Shown here: positions 9,227-16,523 of the stretch, one piece after another
How positions within the stretch are numbered: position 1 is the first letter of the stretch
Layout of the letters: the number at the start of each line of letters is the position of its first letter
Assembly: GCF_000420325.1 (NCBI RefSeq)
Contig: NZ_ATUS01000001.1
Span: 1,864,463-1,928,462, forward strand
Length of the DNA: 64,000 nucleotides
Source of the DNA: Spongiibacter tropicus DSM 19543
GTDB taxonomy: Bacteria; Pseudomonadota; Gammaproteobacteria; Pseudomonadales; Spongiibacteraceae
Reading direction: 5' to 3'
Program-made: the position numbers and the translations under genes
Notes under the pieces: model-generated
Databases searched by the model: none
Told to the model about the DNA's origin: nothing
The model's input: only the letters and a program-made list of their open reading frames with translations

Positions 9227-9262
9227 TGTCCACTTTTCGCAATTACCTGTCCGTTTTTCGCA
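9227..9262. promoter_or_regulatory. Direct-repeat AraC-type operator, two half-sites 21 bp apart
   Basis: TGTCCACTTTTCGCA at 9227-9241 and TGTCCGTTTTTCGCA at 9248-9262 differ at two positions and are spaced exactly two helical turns apart. TGTC-led half-sites in direct repeat are typical of the OruR/ArgR/CdhR group of AraC regulators. The site lies 35-70 bp upstream of the AraC gene at 9192 and about 100 bp upstream of the divergent reductase. Confidence 0.55.
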
Positions 9263-9362
9263 TTCCCGAAACTTTCCCACAGGATTACTTTTTGTCTCGA
9301 CGTTCAGCGCTGTGCTCGCAGCGTCGGCCAAGCCTCACAAAAAAAATTATAGGAGCAAGACC

Positions 9363-10475
9363 ATGTCAGACACACCGAAAATCCTTATCTATGGCGCCAG
9401 CGGTTACACCGGCAAACTCGTTGCCGAGTGTCTAGCTCAGCGCAATCTGCCGTTCTACTTCGTCGGTCGCAACCAGCAAAAACTGGAAGATGCGCTGGCC
9501 ATTGTCGAAGAGCGACTGGGCCACAAAGCCCCAGCCACCATCGTTCGCGCCAACAACGACAAAGCCGAACTGGCTCCCCTGTTTGAAAAAGTCGAAGTCG
9601 TGATCAACGTTGCCGGCCCCTTCATGCAGCTCGCCTGGCCAGTTGTCGAAGCCTGCCTGGAAAACAACTGTCACTACCTCGACACCACCGGCGAGCAAGA
9701 CTTTGTTATCGCGGTACGCGACAAGTACGGCAAAGCCTTTGCCGAGAAAAACCTGCTGTTGAACCCCGCCAACTCCTACATGTGGGCAGCGGGTGCGCTG
9801 GCGGCTGAAGTCGTGCTGGAAACTGAAGGCGTCGACACCCTGGACATCACCTACCAGATCAACAACGCACTGCCTTCACAAGCCTCAACCAAATCCTTCC
9901 TGCGCATGGTAAACAACCCGCAGTACATGATTAAAGACGGCGAAATGGTGGAATGGCAGGGCGACCGTCACTTTACCGTGAGCGTTCCCCACCTGTCGCA
10001 GCCCGTGCTGGCATTGCCGTGGAGCGGAGGCTGTGAACCCGCTTGGTACGAACACGACGACCGCGTGCGCAACTGCCGTGTACTGACCGCCTTCGGTGAC
10101 GAAATCATCGAAAACGTGGTAGCGGTTATCCACCGCTTCCAAGAAGAATCCAAGGGCATGACCCAGGAGCAGAAAGAAGAGCTGACCAACCGCTACGGCG
10201 ACGAAATGACCCCCGCCGAACCGCCGAAAGACTGCCGCGATCTGCACCGCACCGTCATCACCTGTATCGGTCAGGGTCGTCAGGTCACTACCGTGTTCCC
10301 GCTGTCGCTGAACGCGCCCTACACCTTCACCGGCGAAATCTGCGCCGAAGGTGCCGAGCGTCTGCTCAACGGCCAACTCAAAGCCGTCGGCTTCCAAAGC
10401 GCCACCGGCGCCTTTGGTCACCGCGAGCTGCTCCAGCGATTCCACGAACTGGGATATACCAACCTGCCCGGGTAA
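9363..10475 (+). CDS. Saccharopine dehydrogenase-like NAD(P)-binding reductase (trans-acting enoyl reductase type)
   Basis: 370 aa from the ATG preceded by AGGAGCAAGACC; an upstream in-frame ATG at 9312 lacks a good ribosome site. The N-terminus ILIYGASGYTGKLVAE is a Rossmann dinucleotide-binding motif (GxSGxxG), followed by VVINVAGPFMQLAWPVVEAC and YLDTTGEQDF, which recur in saccharopine-dehydrogenase-like and mycobacterial trans-acting enoyl reductase proteins. The family contains reductases acting on lipid or polyketide intermediates; substrate here is unknown. It is divergent from the second AraC gene with a candidate operator between them, and is followed at once by a very strong terminator. 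A distant relative begins at 63198. Confidence 0.75.
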   Translation: MSDTPKILIYGASGYTGKLVAECLAQRNLPFYFVGRNQQKLEDALAIVEERLGHKAPATIVRANNDKAELAPLFEKVEVVINVAGPFMQLAWPVVEACLENNCHYLDTTGEQDFVIAVRDKYGKAFAEKNLLLNPANSYMWAAGALAAEVVLETEGVDTLDITYQINNALPSQASTKSFLRMVNNPQYMIKDGEMVEWQGDRHFTVSVPHLSQPVLALPWSGGCEPAWYEHDDRVRNCRVLTAFGDEIIENVVAVIHRFQEESKGMTQEQKEELTNRYGDEMTPAEPPKDCRDLHRTVITCIGQGRQVTTVFPLSLNAPYTFTGEICAEGAERLLNGQLKAVGFQSATGAFGHRELLQRFHELGYTNLPG

Positions 10476-10480
10476 AACAA

Positions 10481-10532
10481 CTCCACCCAACAAAAAAGCC
10501 CCGCGTCAGCGGGGCTTTTTTGTTGGGTGGAG
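10481..10532 (+). terminator. Rho-independent terminator with a 24-bp perfect stem
   Basis: Positions 10481-10504 and 10509-10532 are exact reverse complements around a 4-nt loop (GTCA). The GC core GCCCCGC/GCGGGGC is followed by TTTTTT, so it can end transcription from the reductase. The stem continues outside the T-run by another 11 bp, which also makes it work from the opposite strand. Confidence 0.9.
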
Positions 10533-10605
10533 TATTTGGCTGAGTCTTTCTAATCAGGTATGCCTACTTTTAAAGTCGTTCGCTCTTATTTTTATGAGCA
10601 ACATA

Positions 10606-10863
10606 TCAAATACTCACTAAAGCTATACCCGAGACTGAAAGCAAAGCCCAAACTAGCTGAAGCCAGTATTTTTTTGTCATCAACACAGACGTAAAAATTA
10701 TCGGCAAGGCTAGCACTGCACTAAATATAAAAGCGTACCCTTTCGCACCCTCGAATGCAGGCTCATTGTACGCCACCAAAAAGCCAGCCAGGAAACTCAG
10801 CCCTGGAAAACTTAGTACCGCGAAGATAGCCCTGAACTTTAGAGTATTTCTTATTCTTTCCAT
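10606..10863 (-). CDS. Hypothetical small membrane protein
   Basis: 85 aa, three probable membrane helices (about residues 11-31, 42-60 and 67-84), no recognised family. The sequence is AT-richer than the genes to the left. On the coding strand GTTAGTTTAG directly precedes the ATG, resembling a weak integron core site. It is the leftmost of five same-strand orphan genes. Confidence 0.5.
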   Translation of the reverse strand: MERIRNTLKFRAIFAVLSFPGLSFLAGFLVAYNEPAFEGAKGYAFIFSAVLALPIIFTSVLMTKKYWLQLVWALLSVSGIALVSI

Positions 10864-10974
10864 CTAAACTAACTTCCTAGGGCTTTTGAGCTAGAAACCG
10901 CATCTATCATTCTTGGGTAACTCGGCCTTATTAAGGGGCCACAGGCGGCGAAGCCGCGCTTTAAGTAGTCCCAT

Positions 10975-11466
10975 TTAAGCAATTTTTATATCATTTCGAT
11001 AAGACTTATAATCTAGCTCTGATGCTTCAATTAAATCGTAGTATCTGTTAGTCGTAATCACTCGGCTTTTTGCGAAGTCTTTTATATTTGGATCATCAAC
11101 CATAACATTCTCCCAGTATTTGATGACCTCATCTCTAGGGGACGTAGTGATTTCGCTAGCTGCATATGCAATAGACCTGCTCAAAGACTCCTTAATCTTA
11201 TCTATTTGATAAAGGCTGCCTTTATAGAATGGATACTCCCCATCCAAGTAATCAGCGTAGCGCTCCAGATTTTCTCTAATCATGACATGATTTTGATTGA
11301 TCTTTTCTTCGCTCACATCCTTATTGAAATTGATTTCATTTATGAGCATTGCTGTCTCAAAAGAAAGCCTATTCAAATCGGCTCTGTCCTGACCAAACAA
11401 ATCGCCAAACCAAAATATAAGACCAGAAACAGTTATTACAGCTAACAATGAAAGTGCATTTTTCAT
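10975..11466 (-). CDS. Hypothetical membrane-anchored protein
   Basis: 163 aa from the ATG at 11466 (a codon 15 nt upstream, giving MLYLT first, is possible). Residues 1-22 form a signal anchor (MKNALSLLAVITVSGLIFWF); the remainder is a charged, mostly helical soluble part without motifs I recognise. The 5' leader on the coding strand holds TTAGGTGT 12 nt before the ATG, the same octamer that precedes the gene starting at 12951. AT-rich and unlike its flanks. Between its stop and the next gene (10864-10974) lies a small GCGGC-TTC-GCCGC hairpin. Confidence 0.5.
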   Translation of the reverse strand: MKNALSLLAVITVSGLIFWFGDLFGQDRADLNRLSFETAMLINEINFNKDVSEEKINQNHVMIRENLERYADYLDGEYPFYKGSLYQIDKIKESLSRSIAYAASEITTSPRDEVIKYWENVMVDDPNIKDFAKSRVITTNRYYDLIEASELDYKSYRNDIKIA

Positions 11467-11589
11467 TGTTAGATATAACACCTAAAATTACGATCGCTTG
11501 AAACGATACCCGCTCTTGTGGAAACAAAAGTGGGTGGCAGGTCAAACTTCAATTAAATCGATTTTTTAGATCCACTCTCGGCTATGCCC

Positions 11590-12414
11590 CTAGTCACTTT
11601 TTTCACCAATTCGAAGTTTCTTTCGAGGTATCGCGGCGCTATCGAGAAGTGCCTCTATGAGCCGGTTTGCGTTGGTTCTGCTTTGAGATTGCTTGCCTTC
11701 GACCCATAGGCTTAGTGATGAGAGGACAGCAAGTATGAAGTCCTTGGAAAATACGATAGCGATCATAAGAAACCAAAACAGCACAGCGACTATCATAATT
11801 AGGAGAAGCACATCAGACGGCTTCTGATAAATCTCGAAAATGAAGTCCACGGGAACTGCGGATGTTTCGTAAGCGCGCAGGAGCACAAGCGCTGAAACAG
11901 ACAACGCAAAAATCATGAAAGAAACAACGCGGGCTTTAGAGTCTGGGTCGTAAATTGAGCGCGCCAATGACTGAAGCGAAGGACCCAACGTGCTCCTATG
12001 TTTTTCCTTCAGGTCAAGGGAGTCACTCAGCTCCTTAGCCAAAGAGAAATATTCAGTACGTGGGACATCAACAATGGCTTCCAACCATGCTCGCTTGGCA
12101 TCGGACAGATCCCTGAAATTTCTGCCCATAGCCGTACCAACCTTTCGTTTGGCCCTTTGGTCTTTCAAAAAGTTCACTGCAAGCCACACGACAATGAATA
12201 CGATCTCGGAGCCAAAAGCAAAGCTGGAAATCTCCTTTTCAGAAAAGTGAGCAGCCAATTCCTGTTTATAAAAAAGCATGCAAACCACACCGGCACTGAA
12301 GCATGCAAAGCTCAGTGCAACAGCCAATGTGTAGATGCTTACTAGGCCGATATGTGCACGATAACTGTAGAACGCTTCGTAATAGCGATGCGAAAGGGTG
12401 TGTAGATCCTTCAT
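11590..12414 (-). CDS. Hypothetical protein with four predicted membrane helices
   Basis: 274 aa from the ATG at 12414. Two helices lie near the N-terminus (about 24-45 and 60-78) and two more at about 165-185 and 200-225, separated by a cytoplasmic region rich in charged residues. No family recognised. Only 15 nt of leader separate the ATG from GTTGGCG, a near-match to an integron core site. A longer reading from TTG at 12429 is possible but would start inside that site. Confidence 0.55.
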   Translation of the reverse strand: MKDLHTLSHRYYEAFYSYRAHIGLVSIYTLAVALSFACFSAGVVCMLFYKQELAAHFSEKEISSFAFGSEIVFIVVWLAVNFLKDQRAKRKVGTAMGRNFRDLSDAKRAWLEAIVDVPRTEYFSLAKELSDSLDLKEKHRSTLGPSLQSLARSIYDPDSKARVVSFMIFALSVSALVLLRAYETSAVPVDFIFEIYQKPSDVLLLIMIVAVLFWFLMIAIVFSKDFILAVLSSLSLWVEGKQSQSRTNANRLIEALLDSAAIPRKKLRIGEKSD

Positions 12415-12427
12415 AGGCCTTGACGCC

Positions 12428-12539
12428 AACCGCAGCGCAATACAGAACTGAGCGCCTTTTGTGCTAACTTTTTAGCGCCAGTGAGTAGTATAAAACGCGC
12501 GCGGATATGACTATCCGACAGCCGATTTTCGTTAGGTGT
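12428..12539 (-). repeat. Candidate integron attC-like recombination site
   Basis: Read on the coding strand, ACACCTAAC (12539 to 12531) follows the upstream gene and contains that gene's TAA stop, as in many integron cassettes. The far end is GTTGGCG, close to the GTTRRRY core consensus, and can pair with the first arm using one G-T wobble. ACACCTAAC is the exact complement of GTTAGGTGT at the start of the same cassette (12966 to 12958), as expected for a cassette that once circularised. No integrase gene is in the window. Confidence 0.4.
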
Positions 12540-12951
12540 GGCTGACTTGGATAAGAAACTCATTGATTGCTGACCTCAATTCCATGTTCTTTATTTTAGT
12601 AGCCTCTATTTTTGCTTCCGCTGCTAGACGCTTAGCTTCTTTTAAATTCTGGTTATCGAAGTGGCTTTCAGCCATTGCAAGTTTTATCGATGCGGAGTAT
12701 TCAGCCAGCTTCAACCTAGATGAACAACTAAGTCCTTTTTCATAAGCGGTCTGTGCCTCGATATAACTTTCGGAGAAATCTCCTAGAGCTTCCCACTGAA
12801 GAGGATGATCCAGTTTTGTACCTTCATTACTTTCACACAACTCCTTTAGTACTGCGTAAGCTTCGGCACCGGAATTTTCATCATTTCTTGCCGAAGCATC
12901 CACTATCTTCAATGCTAAGCTGTGAATTACTTCGTATAGTGGTGCAGTCAT
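12532..12951 (-). CDS. Hypothetical helical protein in a cassette-like unit
   Basis: 139 aa, soluble, mostly helical and rich in Ala, Glu and Leu; residues 55-125 resemble two degenerate TPR-like helical pairs. No named family recognised. The gene is framed by the 9-bp inverted pair GTTAGGTGT (7 nt before the ATG) and ACACCTAAC (over the stop codon), the signature of an integron cassette with the gene and its attC. AT-rich compared with the window. Confidence 0.55.
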   Translation of the reverse strand: MTAPLYEVIHSLALKIVDASARNDENSGAEAYAVLKELCESNEGTKLDHPLQWEALGDFSESYIEAQTAYEKGLSCSSRLKLAEYSASIKLAMAESHFDNQNLKEAKRLAAEAKIEATKIKNMELRSAINEFLIQVSHT

Positions 12952-12957
12952 TTTTTT

Positions 12958-13006
12958 ACACCTAACGCTATGGTCACGCGCTCGTTGCGCACACCGTTTT
13001 ATTAAC
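12958..13006 (-). repeat. Candidate short attC-like site
   Basis: On the coding strand the segment after the stop of the next orphan gene contains a GCGC-AACGA-GCGC hairpin and ends with GCGTTAGGTGT, a good GTTRRRY core, just before the ATG at 12951. The left arm is poorly conserved, so the call is weaker than for 12428-12539. Confidence 0.35.
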
Positions 13007-13453
13007 TCATTTCCGAGCGGCGGACTTTAGATCCACAGCATCAGAAAAAGTTGAGCGATAACGCTCGGCCTTTTCTGCGTCCAATCCGATAAGGATGGTT
13101 GCGCTGCTATCCCAGCAAGCTATTTCAAAGCTAGCCCCGCCTAATTGAGGCACTAGCTCAGAGACATCCCAGTAGTTCGAGTTGCCATCAACAAATGGTG
13201 CGTCTCTAACATCGGCCCGCATTCCTTTAGGAAAGGCGCTGAATACGGCCCAAGAAAACTGAATATCGTCACTAGTGATCAGAAGCTCGAGTTCACTGCC
13301 GGAATACCATCCCTCGGCAAACTGAAAGCCATTCGTCTCAATATCGCTTAAGTACCAATCGTAATCAGAGCAACTAATGCCCAATGCCGCTATGACCTCA
13401 CGTATATTTGTAAAAAAACGTACTTGGTCGGTTCGTTCCAAGATCAAGTTCAT
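13007..13453 (-). CDS. Hypothetical acidic protein
   Basis: 148 aa if started at the ATG at 13453 (MNLILERTDQVRFF); the frame stays open upstream to 13603 but that extension looks non-coding. The protein is acidic with many aromatic residues (about 35-75) and resembles small immunity or SUKH-like proteins only in general composition; no family is claimed. GTTAACT lies about 20 nt before the start. From here to 13770 (about 300 bp) I see no further gene or clear signal. Confidence 0.42.
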   Translation of the reverse strand: MNLILERTDQVRFFTNIREVIAALGISCSDYDWYLSDIETNGFQFAEGWYSGSELELLITSDDIQFSWAVFSAFPKGMRADVRDAPFVDGNSNYWDVSELVPQLGGASFEIACWDSSATILIGLDAEKAERYRSTFSDAVDLKSAARK

Positions 13454-13770
13454 ACTGGCTCTACAAGTTAACATCCTAATAACAAGTGCGCTCGGTAAAC
13501 AGAATAGCGAGGGAGATCTGATATGCACTGCCTCAAAATCCCTATGTGGCGGTTTTTTGTACTTCGTTTCCGCGCCTGAGAAAAACGCGCCAATGCCTTT
13601 CAATTTAGGTCAGTTACTTACATTTGTATAGCCGACTTTCCAGCTACTCGCCCGCCGCTGACTAAAGGAACACTTATCAGGAGCACGACACCAGCAGTAC
13701 CACTCTATCGATAAGCTGGCTACACTACGATGAACCCCGCAAAACAGCAGAGACACAGGAGCGTCTGAAT

Positions 13771-14178
13771 ATGTCGGAATCCATGCCCACCCCGTTTGAG
13801 TGTTACTTGAATGCCTGGCGACGCTATGTCGATTTCAATGGGCGCTCACGTCGTCGCGAGTACTGGTTTTTTGTGCTGTTCAATGTGCTGATCAGTATTG
13901 GCTTGGGCATCATTGATGGCATCTTCGGGCTGGGCAATATGGAGATGGGTGTGGGGCTGCTCAGCTCACTGTACGGTTTGGCAGTATTGCTGCCGTCACT
14001 GGGCTATGCCGTGCGCCGCTGCCACGATATCGGCCGCAGTGGCTTGTGGCTGTTGCTGCTGGTCATTCCTTTTCTGGGGCCGCTGATTATTCTGGTTTTC
14101 ATGCTGATGGACAGTGAACCGGGCAGCAATGACTTTGGCCCGAACCCCAAGGGAGAAGAGACGGTCGAGGAAGTCTAG
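13771..14178 (+). CDS. DUF805 family inner-membrane protein
   Basis: 135 aa. FNGRSRRREYWFFVLFNVLI near the N-terminus and RRCHDIGRSGLWLLL in the middle are the two hallmark blocks of DUF805 (YhaH/YhaI-like) proteins. The ending with SEPGSNDFGPNP is also typical. Three to four membrane helices. Function unknown in the family. Single gene with its own terminator shared with the convergent DUF2007 gene. Confidence 0.9.
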   Translation: MSESMPTPFECYLNAWRRYVDFNGRSRRREYWFFVLFNVLISIGLGIIDGIFGLGNMEMGVGLLSSLYGLAVLLPSLGYAVRRCHDIGRSGLWLLLLVIPFLGPLIILVFMLMDSEPGSNDFGPNPKGEETVEEV

Positions 14179-14185
14179 TCAGCGC

Positions 14186-14218
14186 AACACGCCGCCAGCC
14201 ATTAGTCTGCGGCGTGTT
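14186..14218. terminator. Bidirectional terminator between DUF805 and DUF2007 genes
   Basis: AACACGCCGC at 14186-14195 pairs perfectly with GCGGCGTGTT at 14209-14218 over a 13-nt loop. It overlaps the last codons and stop of the minus-strand gene. The T-run is short, so efficiency is uncertain. Confidence 0.55.
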
Positions 14219-14606
14219 TGTTGATGTGCCCGCAGTCGCGGCAACGGTGGGTATTTCTGGCGGGAAACAGCGGAAAATCCAAGCCGAGAAAGACCAGAAA
14301 CGCCCATCGTCTTCCCCGCTGAAACGGCTCTGTGTTGCGACTGCCGCAAAGTTCGCAGGCCTCGGCTTCTACCCCCTGCTGCTCCTCAACCAGCTCGCTG
14401 CAATCTTCGCCCAACAGTGCCAACGCCTGCTCGACAAAGGGTGGCGGCACCTGCAAACGCACACCGCCCATGGCGTTGGAATACAACCACTGCATGTTGA
14501 TGGTGTTTTCGTCAGCAACAAACGCGGGAATGCCCTCCGACTCCAGCTTGGCCCTGGCAATATGCGCCTCGTAGGGAAAGGAGTAGTGGGCAATGGTCTT
14601 AAGCAT
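14202..14606 (-). CDS. DUF2007 domain protein with C-terminal zinc ribbon
   Basis: 134 aa. Residues 1-68 match DUF2007 (PII-like putative signal-transducing domain: SFPYEAHIARAKLESEGIPA). The C-terminus has two Cys pairs, CELCGS (about 88-93) and CRDCGH (about 122-127), that can bind one zinc. Function unknown. It starts 21 bp after the nitroreductase stop, so it is probably cotranscribed with it. Confidence 0.8.
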   Translation of the reverse strand: MLKTIAHYSFPYEAHIARAKLESEGIPAFVADENTINMQWLYSNAMGGVRLQVPPPFVEQALALLGEDCSELVEEQQGVEAEACELCGSRNTEPFQRGRRWAFLVFLGLDFPLFPARNTHRCRDCGHINKHAAD

Positions 14607-14627
14607 TGAGCCGACACATAGTGATGA

Positions 14628-15293
14628 TCAGGAAATCAGCGTAACCGTATCTTCCAGCGGCGCGCGATCCATAATCACTTTATTGATCTGCTCGCCCTCG
14701 GCTTCATAGCCAAATGACAGGCCGCAGATAATGCCGTGCCCGTCGGGCAGCTTGGCAAGCTCCATTACCGGGTCAGGATAGAACGCCAGGGCGCCCTGGG
14801 GAATACTTGCCAGTCCGTAGTCGACCAGCAGCAACATGAGGGTTTGCAGGTAGATGCCGATATCGACGGCATTGACCGGCCCCATGTCGGTGGGCATGGA
14901 GATAAAGGCGACATGGGGGGCGCCGAAGAACTGCCAGTTCTTCAGCATCAGAGCCTGACGTTTGTCTTTTTCGTGACGCTCGATACCCATGGTGCCGTAG
15001 TAGGTCATTGCGCAGTCGTACTGACGCTCTTTGTACACGCCCTGCAGTCCTGCATCGCCGGGTTTGAACGCGGGTGAGGGCGCTTTGCCGCTGAGAATTT
15101 CGGTGACGATGGCGTCTTCGAGCTTTTTGCGCGCGTCACCGGAAACAACGGTGACGTGCCAGGGCTGGGTGTTGCAGTTGGACGGTGCATGGCGGGCGAT
15201 GTCGAGGATTTCCCGCAGCGTTTCCTCGGGCACAGAGTCGGGCTTGAAGCCGCGGATGGAGCGGCGGGCTTTTACAGCGTCAGCAACGCGCAT
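14628..15293 (-). CDS. Nitroreductase family FMN oxidoreductase
   Basis: 221 aa. The N-terminal RRSIRGFKPDSVP and RHAPSNCNTQPWHV are the FMN-binding signatures of the nitroreductase superfamily; GLASIPQGALAFYP and a C-terminal GLSFGYE complete the fold. Such cytoplasmic flavoenzymes reduce nitro compounds, quinones or enones with NAD(P)H; the substrate cannot be told. Middle gene of a short minus-strand group with DUF2164 upstream (75 bp) and DUF2007 downstream. Confidence 0.88.
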   Translation of the reverse strand: MRVADAVKARRSIRGFKPDSVPEETLREILDIARHAPSNCNTQPWHVTVVSGDARKKLEDAIVTEILSGKAPSPAFKPGDAGLQGVYKERQYDCAMTYYGTMGIERHEKDKRQALMLKNWQFFGAPHVAFISMPTDMGPVNAVDIGIYLQTLMLLLVDYGLASIPQGALAFYPDPVMELAKLPDGHGIICGLSFGYEAEGEQINKVIMDRAPLEDTVTLIS

Positions 15294-15367
15294 GATGTTA
15301 TTGTCCTCTGGGCAAAATCCCAGTCTAAACGGGCGCGATGGGGCGGAACAAGCTCTGGTGGGCCAGC

Positions 15368-15613
15368 TTAGCGGCCGGGGGTCTTCTCCAGCGCCAGAAT
15401 GGCGTCATTGAGTTCGTCGATGCGGCCACTCAGCACCGTCTGAGCATCGTAAAGGCCTCGGTTGTAGAAATAGGCGCCGAGATTGTCGCTGATGAAATCG
15501 AGCAGAAACTCCACTTCGAACTGCCCCAACTCCCGGTCCAGTTCCTCTGCCATATAGCTTTTAAGCGTCTCGCAGAGGGCTTCTCGCTCCTGTTTTGAAA
15601 ATTGCATCATCAC
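15368..15613 (-). CDS. DUF2164 family protein
   Basis: 81 aa, matching DUF2164 in length and in the block ELDRELGQFEVEFLLDFISDNLG followed by YFYNRGLYDA. Small cytoplasmic protein of unknown role found widely in proteobacteria. The start may be the second or third Met (MMMQF). Divergent from the TauE/SafE permease. Confidence 0.8.
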   Translation of the reverse strand: MMMQFSKQEREALCETLKSYMAEELDRELGQFEVEFLLDFISDNLGAYFYNRGLYDAQTVLSGRIDELNDAILALEKTPGR

Positions 15614-15713
15614 GCTATCTCCTTGGCTTGCCTATGTCTCGAATTCGCGCCCTGCCTCGCACTGTCGTTCTACCACCAGTACAATGCCGCCTCCGGCTCA
15701 CACAGGAACGCCT

Positions 15714-16487
15714 ATGAACGATCTCGCGCTGTACCAGTATATGCTCATTGGCCTGATTTTTATCTGGAGCGGGATTGTGCGCTCCGGACTGGGCTTTGGC
15801 GGCGCGGTATTGTCTTTGCCTTTTCTGCTGTTGGTACACAACGATCCGCTGGTCTTTCTGCCGCTGATCTCGGTGCATCTGCTGATCTTTTCCTCCATCA
15901 CCATCAGCCTGAATCATCGCAAGCTGAAGCACAGCGGCTACTCGCAGCCGGGCTCGGTGGACTGGGCGTACCTGTGGAAAATTCTCGGCATTATGATTGT
16001 GCCCAAGCTGCTGGGCGTGGTCGGTTTGATTACCCTGCCGGGCGGCATACTCAGTGCGATTATTTTTGCGATCGTGATGGTATTTTCGCTGGGCTACATC
16101 TTTAACAAGCCGTTTCGCAGCAACAATCGCTGGGTCGACGCACTGTTTCTGATATTGGGTGCCTACATCAGCGGTACTTCGCTGATTGGCGCGCCGCTGA
16201 TTATTGCGGTTGTTGCCCAGCATGTGGCGAAGGAGCGGCTGCGGGATACGCTGTTCGCCCTGTGGTTTATTCTGGTGACCATTAAAATGGCAGCCTTCGT
16301 GTGGGCGGGCGTCGACCTCCAGCTTCGTCATCACCTGTGGCTGTTACCCTGCGCGACGATTGGTCACTTTATTGGCCTGCGCGTCCACGACTATATGCTG
16401 CGCGCCGAAACCCCGTTGTTCTTCCGGGTTATCGGCACCGTTTTGTTCGGGGTCAGTATTGCGGGGCTGTGGCAGTCGGTTTTCTGA
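15714..16487 (+). CDS. TauE/SafE family sulfite/anion exporter-type permease
   Basis: 257 aa from the ATG preceded by CAGGAACGCCT; an upstream ATG at 15684 has no ribosome site. Eight or so membrane helices with SGIVRSGLGFGGAVLSLPF near the N-terminus, the Gly-rich first repeat of the TauE/SafE (DUF81) family, and SGTSLIGAPLIIAV at the start of the second repeat. The family moves sulfite, sulfoacetate or other organic anions across the inner membrane; substrate unassigned. Confidence 0.83.
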   Translation: MNDLALYQYMLIGLIFIWSGIVRSGLGFGGAVLSLPFLLLVHNDPLVFLPLISVHLLIFSSITISLNHRKLKHSGYSQPGSVDWAYLWKILGIMIVPKLLGVVGLITLPGGILSAIIFAIVMVFSLGYIFNKPFRSNNRWVDALFLILGAYISGTSLIGAPLIIAVVAQHVAKERLRDTLFALWFILVTIKMAAFVWAGVDLQLRHHLWLLPCATIGHFIGLRVHDYMLRAETPLFFRVIGTVLFGVSIAGLWQSVF

Positions 16488-16523
16488 GCCGGTCCCATAT
16501 AGTCAGCCCTGGCTTAGCCGGCC

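Noticed and set aside
10864-10974. attC site between the first two orphan genes
   Set aside because: A GCGGC-TTC-GCCGC hairpin is present but no RYYYAAC/GTTRRRY pair frames it.
13454-13603. N-terminal extension of the orphan gene ending at 13007
   Set aside because: The 50 extra residues look like translated non-coding DNA; a later ATG is kept, with low confidence.
10533-13770. Integron integrase or attI site near the cassette-like run
   Set aside because: No tyrosine recombinase frame was seen in or beside the run, so a full integron is not claimed.
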